From Brevibacterium ravenspurgense (GTDB lineage: Bacteria; Actinomycetota; Actinomycetes; Actinomycetales; Brevibacteriaceae): a stretch of DNA of 64,000 nucleotides. This document shows, one piece after another, positions 12,514 to 20,349 of the stretch. Each line of letters starts with the position of its first letter. The first letter of the stretch is position 1. Where the stretch lies: positions 779,293-843,292 of the forward strand of contig NZ_LQQC01000010.1 of NCBI RefSeq assembly GCF_001584615.1, in the 5' to 3' direction. The notes below the pieces were generated by a model. It did not search any database. It saw nothing but the letters and a program-made list of their open reading frames with translations, and had not been told where the DNA came from. A program made the translations under genes and the position numbers.

Positions 12514-12765
12514 GTGGCAGTAGGATCCAAGGATCTGACCATGGACGTTCTCGACGGCTACAACAACGAACGTCTGGGCGAAGAGCTCAAGAAGGCAAAG
12601 GCTGAACTGTTCAACCTGCGCTTCCAGGCCGCAACCGGCCAGCTCGAAAACCCCGGCCGTGTGAAGGCCGTCCGGAAGGACATTGCACGCATCTACACCG
12701 TGCTTCGCGAACGCGAGCTTCTGCTCCGCACCAACCCGGCTGACGCTAAGGAAGAGGGCAAGTGA
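12514..12765 (+). CDS. rpmC: 50S ribosomal protein L29
   Basis: Small helical protein near the tunnel exit. GTG 12514, one base after the rplP stop and preceded by GGTGG, gives 83 residues ([20 protein letters not shown]). The frame is open further upstream inside rplP, but that part is not conserved. Core signature is [20 protein letters not shown]. Confidence 0.93.
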   Translation: MAVGSKDLTMDVLDGYNNERLGEELKKAKAELFNLRFQAATGQLENPGRVKAVRKDIARIYTVLRERELLLRTNPADAKEEGK

Positions 12766-13040
12766 TGTCTGAAGTGACAGAAACCACCCAGCGCGGCAGC
12801 CGTAAGACCGCGCGCGGCTACGTTGTGTCTGACAAAATGGACAAGACCATCGTGGTTGAGGTCGAGCGCCGCAAACAGCACCGTCTGTACGGCAAGATCA
12901 TGCGCACGACCACCAAGTTCAAGGCCCACGACGAAGACAACACCGCAGGTGTTGGCGACCTCGTGCGTGTTGCTGAGACCCGTCCGTACTCGGCAACGAA
13001 GCGCTGGCGACTCGTAGAGATCATCGAGCGCGCCAAGTAA
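12765..13040 (+). CDS. rpsQ: 30S ribosomal protein S17
   Basis: Early 16S rRNA-binding protein. Taken from ATG 12765 (91 residues), whose A is the last base of the rpmC TGA; a GTG at 12762 directly before it could also serve. Segments [19 protein letters not shown] and [13 protein letters not shown] are family signatures. Last gene of the S10 operon before a 140-bp gap. Confidence 0.94.
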   Translation: MSEVTETTQRGSRKTARGYVVSDKMDKTIVVEVERRKQHRLYGKIMRTTTKFKAHDEDNTAGVGDLVRVAETRPYSATKRWRLVEIIERAK

Positions 13041-13056
13041 TTCGCGGCCACCAGCT

Positions 13057-13109
13057 GCGGTCCACCCCGGTCCCGCCCCCACTCCTGGGGGCGGCTACCG
13101 GGGAACCGC
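13057..13109 (+). promoter_or_regulatory. Three-tier hairpin between rpsQ and rplN
   Basis: Nested perfect stems: GCGG (13057-13060) with CCGC (13106-13109), CCCCGGT (13065-13071) with ACCGGGG (13097-13103), and CGCCCCC (13074-13080) with GGGGGCG (13087-13093), leaving the loop ACTCCT. No T-run follows, so it is more likely an attenuating, processing or protein-binding structure in the leader of rplN than a classical terminator. Confidence 0.6.
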
Positions 13110-13180
13110 ACACGGGCACTGTAAACACAACCGTTCCGCAAGGCTCATAACGAGAACCAGCGTGACGACAGGAGAAGACA

Positions 13181-13549
13181 TTGATCCAGCAGGAGTCGCG
13201 ACTCAAAGTCGCTGACAACACCGGAGCCAAGGAAATCCTGGCCATCCGGATCCTCGGGGGTTCAGGACGTCGCTACGCGTCCGTCGGTGACACGATCGTC
13301 GCCACGGTCAAGGACGCAATCCCCGGCGGCAACGTTAAGAAGGGCGACATCGTCAAGGCTGTCGTTGTGCGCACCCGCAAGGCACAGCGCCGCAACGACG
13401 GTTCATACATTTCGTTCGACGAAAACGCAGCCGTCATCCTCAAGACCGACGGTGAACCGCGCGGTACCCGCATCTTCGGCCCCGTGGGCCGTGAACTGCG
13501 CGAAAAGAAGTTCATGAAGATCATCTCGCTCGCACCGGAGGTGTTGTAA
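13181..13549 (+). CDS. rplN: 50S ribosomal protein L14
   Basis: Subunit-interface protein of the 50S. 122 residues from a TTG start (13181) preceded by ACAGGAGAAG; TTG gives exactly the family N-terminus [18 protein letters not shown]. Also contains the signature region with AVVVRTRK and DENAAVIL. First gene of the spc operon, downstream of a strong hairpin. Confidence 0.96.
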   Translation: MIQQESRLKVADNTGAKEILAIRILGGSGRRYASVGDTIVATVKDAIPGGNVKKGDIVKAVVVRTRKAQRRNDGSYISFDENAAVILKTDGEPRGTRIFGPVGRELREKKFMKIISLAPEVL

Positions 13550-13551
13550 GA

Positions 13552-13923
13552 ATGACGGCACCTAAGCTGCACATCAAGAAGGGCGACACCGTTCAGGTGA
13601 TCGCCGGTGCTAAGCAGGAGCGCGGCGGCGACCGCGGCAAGCAGGGCAAGGTCCTGGCCGTGTACCCCGAACGCCAGCGTGTTCTGGTCGAAGGCGTCAA
13701 CCGCATCACCAAGCACAAGCGCGCCACTCAGACCGCAGCCGGCGCCACCGCCGGCGGCATCGAGATCCACGAAGCTCCGATTCACGTTTCGAACGTCATG
13801 CTCGTTGACCCCAAGGACAACAAGCCGACCCGCGTGGGCTTCCGCGAGGAAAAGGTTGAACGCGACGGCCGTACCAAGACCGTCCGCGTCCGCTACTCGC
13901 GTCGTACCGGAGAGGACATCTGA
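13552..13923 (+). CDS. rplX: 50S ribosomal protein L24
   Basis: Assembly-initiator protein of the 50S. 123 residues with the KOW motif [20 protein letters not shown] and the [15 protein letters not shown] segment. Its TGA shares a base with the rplE ATG. Confidence 0.95.
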   Translation: MTAPKLHIKKGDTVQVIAGAKQERGGDRGKQGKVLAVYPERQRVLVEGVNRITKHKRATQTAAGATAGGIEIHEAPIHVSNVMLVDPKDNKPTRVGFREEKVERDGRTKTVRVRYSRRTGEDI

Positions 13924-14495
13924 TGACTGAAGCAACAGCAACCAGCCGTCCTGCACCTCGACTGCGCGAGTTCTACCGCAACGAAATCGTCGCGAAGATG
14001 CAGGAGGAGTTCAACTACGCGAACCCCATGCAGGTTCCTACGATCGAAAAGGTCGTCGTGAACATGGGTGTTGGTGACGCCGCGCGTGACTCGAAGCTCA
14101 TCGAAGGCGCGATCAACGACCTGACCCTCATCACGGGTCAGAAGCCGGTTGTCACCCGCGCACGCAAGTCGATCGCACAGTTCAAGCTGCGTGAAGGTCA
14201 GCCCATCGGCGCTCACGTGACTCTGCGCCGTGCACGCATGTGGGAATTCCTTGACCGCACCATTTCGCTGGCTCTGCCGCGTATCCGCGACTTCCGCGGA
14301 CTCTCGGACCGCCAGTTCGACGGCAACGGAAACTACACCTTCGGCCTGACCGAACAGTCGATGTTCCACGAAATCAACCAGGACAGCATCGACCGTGTTC
14401 GCGGTATGGACATCACGATCGTCACGACCGCCAAGACCGACGAAGAGGGCCGGGCGCTTATCAAGCACCTGGGCTTCCCCTTTAAGACAAACTGA
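13923..14495 (+). CDS. rplE: 50S ribosomal protein L5
   Basis: 5S rRNA-binding protein of the central protuberance. 190 residues with [36 protein letters not shown] and the [21 protein letters not shown]-terminus. In most bacteria rpsN follows; here rpsH follows after a 76-bp gap and no S14 gene is found. Confidence 0.96.
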   Translation: MTEATATSRPAPRLREFYRNEIVAKMQEEFNYANPMQVPTIEKVVVNMGVGDAARDSKLIEGAINDLTLITGQKPVVTRARKSIAQFKLREGQPIGAHVTLRRARMWEFLDRTISLALPRIRDFRGLSDRQFDGNGNYTFGLTEQSMFHEINQDSIDRVRGMDITIVTTAKTDEEGRALIKHLGFPFKTN

Positions 14496-14514
14496 ACCAC
14501 TACGTTGAAGGTCC

Positions 14515-14540
14515 GTGCCGGGACCCTAGGGGACCGGCAC
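14515..14540 (+). promoter_or_regulatory. Hairpin between rplE and rpsH
   Basis: GTGCCGG pairs with CCGGCAC around an inner CCCTAGGGG palindrome. There is no T-run. It occupies the place where rpsN lies in other bacteria, and could be a processing or S8-binding site (S8 represses the spc operon in E. coli at this junction), but that is inference. Confidence 0.45.
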
Positions 14541-14571
14541 AGAAACCGCAGCGAGGAAGGGCTAAAGCCCA

Positions 14572-14970
14572 ATGACTATGACTGACCCAGTCGCAGACAT
14601 GCTTACGCGTCTGCGCAACGCCAACTCGGCGTACCACGAGGATGTCAGCATGCCGCACAGCAAGCTGAAGGCAAACATCGCCGACATCCTCAAGGCCGAG
14701 GGCTACATCGCCGACTACCGCGTCGAAGACGCTCGTGTTGGCAAGATCCTGGAAATGGACCTGAAGTTCGGCCCGAACCGTGAACGTTCGATCGCCGGCC
14801 TCAAGCGCATCTCCAAGCCCGGTCTTCGCGTCTACGCCAAGAGCACGAACCTGCCGAAGGTTCTCGGCGGTCTCGGCATCGCGATTCTGTCCACGTCGTC
14901 CGGTCTCATGACTGACCGCACGGCAGCTAAGAAGGGTGTGGGCGGGGAAGTCCTCGCCTACGTCTGGTAA
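14572..14970 (+). CDS. rpsH: 30S ribosomal protein S8
   Basis: Binds the central domain of 16S rRNA. 132 residues beginning [18 protein letters not shown]; the second ATG at 14578 is an alternative. The conserved C-terminus [20 protein letters not shown] is intact. Confidence 0.96.
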   Translation: MTMTDPVADMLTRLRNANSAYHEDVSMPHSKLKANIADILKAEGYIADYRVEDARVGKILEMDLKFGPNRERSIAGLKRISKPGLRVYAKSTNLPKVLGGLGIAILSTSSGLMTDRTAAKKGVGGEVLAYVW

Positions 14971-14988
14971 GGGAAAGGAGAGAGCACA

Positions 14989-15525
14989 ATGTCACGTATC
15001 GGCAAGCGCCCCATCTCCGTCCCCAGCGGTGTTGAGGTCAAGATCGACGGCCAGACCGTCAACGTGAAGGGCCCCAAGGGCGAACTGAGCCACACCGTTG
15101 CAGAACCGATCACGGTTGCACTGGAAGACGGCGTCATCACCCTTGAGCGTCCGAACGAAGAGCGCGAATCCCGCGCCCTGCACGGTCTGTCGCGCACGAT
15201 GGTCGACAACATGATCATCGGTGTGACCCAGGGCTACGAGAAGAAGCTCGAGATCGTCGGCACCGGTTACCGCGTTCAGGCGAAGGGCAGCGACATCGAA
15301 ATGTCGCTGGGCTACTCGCACTCGATCCCGGTTGCCGCTCCGAAGGGAATCACCTTCACGGTTGAGGGCAACAACAAACTCACCGTCAGCGGAATCGACA
15401 AGCAGCTTGTCGGCGAAGTCGCTGCGAACATCCGCAAGCTTCGCAAGCCCGAACCCTACAAGGGCAAGGGTGTCCGCTACGCAGGCGAACAGGTTCGCCG
15501 CAAGGTTGGAAAGGCTGGTAAGTAA
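14989..15525 (+). CDS. rplF: 50S ribosomal protein L6
   Basis: Lies near the factor-binding site of the 50S. 178 residues forming two related domains; the signature [14 protein letters not shown] is at the C-terminus. An AAAGGAGAGA site precedes the ATG. Confidence 0.96.
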   Translation: MSRIGKRPISVPSGVEVKIDGQTVNVKGPKGELSHTVAEPITVALEDGVITLERPNEERESRALHGLSRTMVDNMIIGVTQGYEKKLEIVGTGYRVQAKGSDIEMSLGYSHSIPVAAPKGITFTVEGNNKLTVSGIDKQLVGEVAANIRKLRKPEPYKGKGVRYAGEQVRRKVGKAGK

Positions 15526-15527
15526 CC

Positions 15528-15908
15528 ATGGCCTTCGGATTGAAGAAGAGCCGCGGCAAGTCCAAGACTGCTGCACGCAACCGTCGCCACGCTCGTCTGC
15601 GCAAGCACATCAACGGCACGCCCGAACGTCCCCGTCTTTCGGTGACCCGTTCGTCGCGTCACGTGTTCGTCCAGGTTATCGACGACGAAGCCGGCAAGAC
15701 CGTTGCTTCGGCTTCCACCATGGAAACCGAGCTGCGTTCGTTCGACGGCGACAAGACCGCAAAGGCCCGCAAGGTCGGCGAACTGATCGCCGAACGCGCG
15801 AAGGCTGTCGGTGTTGAGGCTGTCGTCTTTGACCGCGGCGGCAACGCCTACCACGGCCGTGTGGCCGCAATCGCAGAGGGCGCACGTGAAGGAGGTCTGG
15901 CGCTGTGA
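15528..15908 (+). CDS. rplR: 50S ribosomal protein L18
   Basis: 5S rRNA-binding protein. 126 residues: a basic N-terminus, then [20 protein letters not shown] and the C-terminal [20 protein letters not shown]. It starts three bases after rplF and overlaps rpsE by four bases. Confidence 0.95.
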   Translation: MAFGLKKSRGKSKTAARNRRHARLRKHINGTPERPRLSVTRSSRHVFVQVIDDEAGKTVASASTMETELRSFDGDKTAKARKVGELIAERAKAVGVEAVVFDRGGNAYHGRVAAIAEGAREGGLAL

Positions 15909-16534
15909 GCAACGAAGAGAAGACAAACCAGACTGAGCAGCAGAACCCCGATCGCGGTCGCGGTCGTGGTCGCGGCCAGGGCGGTCGCCGCGGTGGACGC
16001 GGTGAGCGCGAAGACAAGAACCAGTTCATTGAGCACGTTGTCACCATCAACCGCGTGTCCAAGGTTGTGAAGGGCGGACGCCGTTTCTCCTTCACCGCCC
16101 TGGTCGTTGTGGGCGATGGCGATGGCATGGTCGGCATGGGCTACGGCAAGGCCAAGGAAGTTCCCGCGGCTATTGCCAAGGGTGTTGAGGAAGCGAAGAA
16201 GAACTTCTTCCGCGTTCCCCGCATCGAGAAGACCATTCCGCACCCGGTGCAGGGTGAAGACGCCGCTGGCGTTGTCCTGCTGCGTCCGGCTTCGGCCGGT
16301 ACCGGTGTTATCGCCGGTGGTCCGGTCCGCGCCGTCCTCGACTGCGCTGGCATCCACGACATTCTTTCGAAGTCGTTGGGTTCGGCTAACGCCATCAACA
16401 TCGTGCACGCCACCATCGCAGCGCTGAAGGGCCTGGAGCGTCCGGAGGAAGTCGCGGCTCGCCGTGGTCTTCCGGTTGACGAAGTTGCTCCGCACGCTCT
16501 TCTGCGCGCAGCAGAAAGCGGGGCTAGCGCCTGA
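15905..16534 (+). CDS. rpsE: 30S ribosomal protein S5
   Basis: Protein of the mRNA entry channel and decoding fidelity. 209 residues from a GTG overlapping rplR. An Arg-Gly-rich extension ([16 protein letters not shown], residues about 16-36) precedes the canonical double-stranded RNA-binding domain ([20 protein letters not shown]). The loop with [20 protein letters not shown] is normal. The Arg-Gly tail parallels that of S3, its neighbour on the ribosome. Confidence 0.95.
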   Translation: MSNEEKTNQTEQQNPDRGRGRGRGQGGRRGGRGEREDKNQFIEHVVTINRVSKVVKGGRRFSFTALVVVGDGDGMVGMGYGKAKEVPAAIAKGVEEAKKNFFRVPRIEKTIPHPVQGEDAAGVVLLRPASAGTGVIAGGPVRAVLDCAGIHDILSKSLGSANAINIVHATIAALKGLERPEEVAARRGLPVDEVAPHALLRAAESGASA

Positions 16535-16719
16535 TGGCTAAGAAGCTGAAGATTACGCAGATCAAGTCGACAATCGGTGGCAAGCCACAGCACCGTGAAA
16601 CCATTCGCACCCTGGGTCTCAAGCGTCTTCACCACTCGGTGATTCGCGAAGACCGTCCTGAGGTTCGCGGCATGGTCAACGCTGTGCGCCACCTGGTTAA
16701 GTGCGAAGAGGTGGACTGA
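16534..16719 (+). CDS. rpmD: 50S ribosomal protein L30
   Basis: Small 50S protein, 61 residues, with [20 protein letters not shown] and [20 protein letters not shown]. Its ATG shares a base with the rpsE stop, and rplO follows immediately. Confidence 0.95.
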   Translation: MAKKLKITQIKSTIGGKPQHRETIRTLGLKRLHHSVIREDRPEVRGMVNAVRHLVKCEEVD

Positions 16720-16720
16720 C

Positions 16721-17176
16721 ATGGCTGAAGAACGCGCACTCAAGCTTCACCACCTGCGCCCCGCTAAGGGCGAAAAGACCGCCAAGCAGCGCTACGGTCG
16801 CGGTGAAGCAGGTAAGGGCGGTAAGACCGCAGGCCGCGGAACCAAGGGCACGCAGGCCCGTTACCAGGTTCCCCACGGCTTTGAGGGTGGCCAGACGCCG
16901 CTGCACATGCGTCTGCCGAAGCTCCGCGGTTTCAAGAACCCGAACAAGGTGACCTACGCGGTCGTCAACCTGGACAAGCTGCAGACTCTGTTCCCGGAAG
17001 GCGGCGACATCACTGTTGCCGATCTGGTTGAGAAGGGCGCTGTTCGCGCCAAGCAGCCCGTCAAGGTTCTTGGTGAGGGCGAACTTACCGTGAAGATCAA
17101 CATTACGGCTCAGAAGTTCTCCGGTTCTGCGATCGAAAAGATCAAGGCTGCCGGCGGTACCGCTACTGAAGCCTGA
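16721..17176 (+). CDS. rplO: 50S ribosomal protein L15
   Basis: Late-assembly 50S protein. 151 residues with the Gly/Arg-rich N-terminal arm ([20 protein letters not shown]) and the C-terminal [20 protein letters not shown] signature. Last gene before the terminator that separates the ribosomal cluster from secY. Confidence 0.95.
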   Translation: MAEERALKLHHLRPAKGEKTAKQRYGRGEAGKGGKTAGRGTKGTQARYQVPHGFEGGQTPLHMRLPKLRGFKNPNKVTYAVVNLDKLQTLFPEGGDITVADLVEKGAVRAKQPVKVLGEGELTVKINITAQKFSGSAIEKIKAAGGTATEA

Positions 17177-17208
17177 TTGACGACAGCTGAGGCTGTCTGA
17201 TTTCGCTG

Positions 17209-17248
17209 ACGAGGCGGAGGTCAACTTGACCTCCGCCTCGTCTGTTTT
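17209..17248 (+). terminator. Terminator of the spc ribosomal genes
   Basis: A 16-bp perfect inverted repeat, ACGAGGCGGAGGTCAA (17209-17224) and TTGACCTCCGCCTCGT (17226-17241), followed by CTGTTTTG. The arm contains the ACGAGG(C/T)GGAG sequence that recurs between genes in this window. Confidence 0.8.
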
Positions 17249-17290
17249 GTGTGGGGCAGGGGGCGAGGTGCCGGTCGCCTGGTATCTCAG

Positions 17291-17327
17291 ACTCGGGTTT
17301 GCTTGGCTTGGTGGACCCGAGTAAAGT
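17291..17327 (+). promoter_or_regulatory. Candidate secY promoter overlapping an inverted repeat
   Basis: TTGCTT (17299-17304), a 17-nt spacer and TAAAGT (17322-17327). An 8-bp perfect inverted repeat ACTCGGGT / ACCCGAGT (17291-17298 and 17315-17322) brackets the spacer, so its right arm ends at the first base of the -10. It may be an operator or a chance hairpin. Confidence 0.5.
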
Positions 17328-17401
17328 ACCTGCGGTATCTGTCTGCGGAATCGTCGTGCCTGAAATTTCCGGCTCGGAGGTTCCTTATCTCAGGAGGACG
17401 T

Positions 17402-18703
<1,302 letters not shown>

Positions 18704-18737
18704 TAAGCGGGAAAGCTCACTTACACCTTTGACCAGA

Positions 18738-18786
18738 GCGCAGACCCGAATCCTGACCAGACCGGTTGGGGTTCGGGTCTGTGCGC
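18738..18786 (+). other. Hairpin between secY and adk
   Basis: GCGCAGACCCGAA (18738-18750) can pair with TTCGGGTCTGTGCGC (18772-18786) with one bulge region. There is no T-run behind it, so it may be an attenuator or processing site rather than a full terminator. Confidence 0.4.
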
Positions 18787-18826
18787 TTAGGTAGCATTCG
18801 ATTAGGAACAAATCGGAAGGACGCAC

Positions 18827-19396
18827 ATGACAAAGCGCATCATCCTCATCGGCCCTCCCGGTGCCGGCAAGGGCACGCAGGCCGCCAAGCTCAGCTCCAC
18901 GCTGTCGATCCCCGCTATTTCGACCGGAGATATCTTCCGTGCGAACGTGAAGGGCGAAACCGAACTGGGCAAGAAGGCTAAGCGCTACATGGACGCTGGC
19001 GAATACGTACCGGACGAGGTCACCAACTCGATGGTTGCCGACCGTCTGCAGCAGGACGATGCCAAGGAGGGCTTCCTCCTCGACGGCTACCCCCGCACTG
19101 AGGCTCAGGTGAATGAGCTCGACAAGATGCTGGAAGCAGCTGGCCACAGCCTGGATGCTGTTGTCGAACTGACTGCTGACACCGATGAGATTGTCGGCCG
19201 CCTGCTAGCTCGCGCCCAGACTGAGGGCCGTTCGGACGACACTGAAGATGTCATCCGCCACCGTATGGATGTGTACGAAGAGCAGACTCAGCCGTTGACT
19301 GACATCTACCGTCGCCGCGGTCTGCTGCGTCAGGTGGACGGCCTCGGGGAAATCGATGCCATCACCGAGCGGATTATGAAAGTACTTGAAGGCTGA
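18827..19396 (+). CDS. adk: Adenylate kinase
   Basis: Interconverts ATP + AMP and 2 ADP in the cytoplasm. 189 residues, the short-LID form without zinc-binding cysteines. P-loop GPPGAGKGTQA at residues 7-17; AMP site STGDIFRANV; LLDGYPRTEAQ; LID with RAQTEGRSDDTEDVIRHRM. An AAGGACGCAC site precedes the ATG. The TGA shares a base with the map ATG, so the two enzymes are translationally coupled. Confidence 0.96.
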   Translation: MTKRIILIGPPGAGKGTQAAKLSSTLSIPAISTGDIFRANVKGETELGKKAKRYMDAGEYVPDEVTNSMVADRLQQDDAKEGFLLDGYPRTEAQVNELDKMLEAAGHSLDAVVELTADTDEIVGRLLARAQTEGRSDDTEDVIRHRMDVYEEQTQPLTDIYRRRGLLRQVDGLGEIDAITERIMKVLEG

Positions 19397-20232
19397 TGTT
19401 CGGTCCTAAGATCGAATTGAAGACGGACGACCAGATCCGCACAATGCGTCGTGCGGGTCTGGTCACCCGTGCTGCTTTGGAAGCAGCTGCGGCCGCCTGC
19501 GTGCCCGGCGCTACGACGGAAGACGTCGATGCCGCTGGAGCCCGGGTTATTGAGGAGCACGGCGCAACGTCGAACTTCTTGGGCTACATGGGCTATCCAG
19601 CCACGCTGTGCGTTTCGGTCAATGACGTCATCGTTCACGGAATCCCGTCTGACGACATCGTCCTCAAAGAGGGAGACATGGTGTCGATTGATGGAGGTGC
19701 GATCGTTGACGGCTGGCACGGCGATTCCGCTATCACTGTTTTTGTGGGCGGACGCGAAGCTGCGCGCAAGCAGGACCTTCGGGTGTCTGATGCGACGGAA
19801 GAGTCCATGTGGGCGGGTATCGCGGCTTTTTCGCGTGCCAAGCACATCGACGAAATCGGTGCGGCCATTGAGGGCTGGGTGTTGGAAAACGCACCTGAAC
19901 TCGAAGGCGGGCTGATCGAAGACTTCACGGGTCACGGCATCGGTTCGCAGATGCACATGGAACCGGAAGTGCTCAACTACGCGGTGAAGAAGCGCGGTCC
20001 GAAGATCAAGCCGGGTATGGCCATCTGCATTGAGCCGATGCTCACCACCGGCGGCGCTGACAGCCGCACGCTTGATGACGAATGGACTGTCGTCACCGCT
20101 GATGGTTCCCGAGCATCCCATTGGGAGCACACGGTTGCCCGCCACGCCAAGGGCATTTGGGTGCTCACCGCCCCGGACGGCGGCAGGGAGCGTCTGGCGC
20201 GCTACGGCGTCGAGCCGGTTCCGCTGGACTGA
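19396..20232 (+). CDS. map: Methionine aminopeptidase type I
   Basis: Removes the initiator methionine from nascent proteins. 278 residues. Metal ligands of the pita-bread fold are seen in SIDGGAIVDGWHGDSA (two Asp), FTGHGIGSQMH (His) and GMAICIEPM (Glu), plus a C-terminal Glu in WEHTV. In most actinobacteria map is followed directly by infA; here a terminator and two accessory genes intervene. Confidence 0.95.
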   Translation: MFGPKIELKTDDQIRTMRRAGLVTRAALEAAAAACVPGATTEDVDAAGARVIEEHGATSNFLGYMGYPATLCVSVNDVIVHGIPSDDIVLKEGDMVSIDGGAIVDGWHGDSAITVFVGGREAARKQDLRVSDATEESMWAGIAAFSRAKHIDEIGAAIEGWVLENAPELEGGLIEDFTGHGIGSQMHMEPEVLNYAVKKRGPKIKPGMAICIEPMLTTGGADSRTLDDEWTVVTADGSRASHWEHTVARHAKGIWVLTAPDGGRERLARYGVEPVPLD

Positions 20233-20244
20233 GCAAAGCTGACT

Positions 20245-20290
20245 CACGAGGTGGGTGTTCAGATTTCTGAACACCCACCTCGTGATTTTT
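20245..20290 (+). terminator. Terminator after map
   Basis: An 18-bp perfect stem, CACGAGGTGGGTGTTCAG / CTGAACACCCACCTCGTG, with an ATTT loop and followed by ATTTTT. Its arms contain the CGAGGTGG octamer. Confidence 0.9.
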
Positions 20291-20313
20291 GCTGACTTTT
20301 TGCTCCATGAACC

Positions 20314-20339
20314 TTGACTCTCACCTGTGTCCATATAAT
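20314..20339 (+). promoter_or_regulatory. Candidate promoter of the wall-anchored peptidase gene
   Basis: TTGACT (20314-20319) and a consensus TATAAT (20334-20339) with a short 14-nt spacer. The GTG start at 20350 lies 11 nt after the -10, so the mRNA leader would be only a few bases and no ribosome-binding site is visible. Confidence 0.5.
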
Positions 20340-20349
20340 TTTGTGTTCT

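Noticed and set aside
20314..20349. TTG 20314 as the start of the wall-anchored peptidase
   Set aside because: The TTG is the first part of a TTGACT -35 element and the added residues spoil the signal peptide; GTG 20350 gives a standard one.
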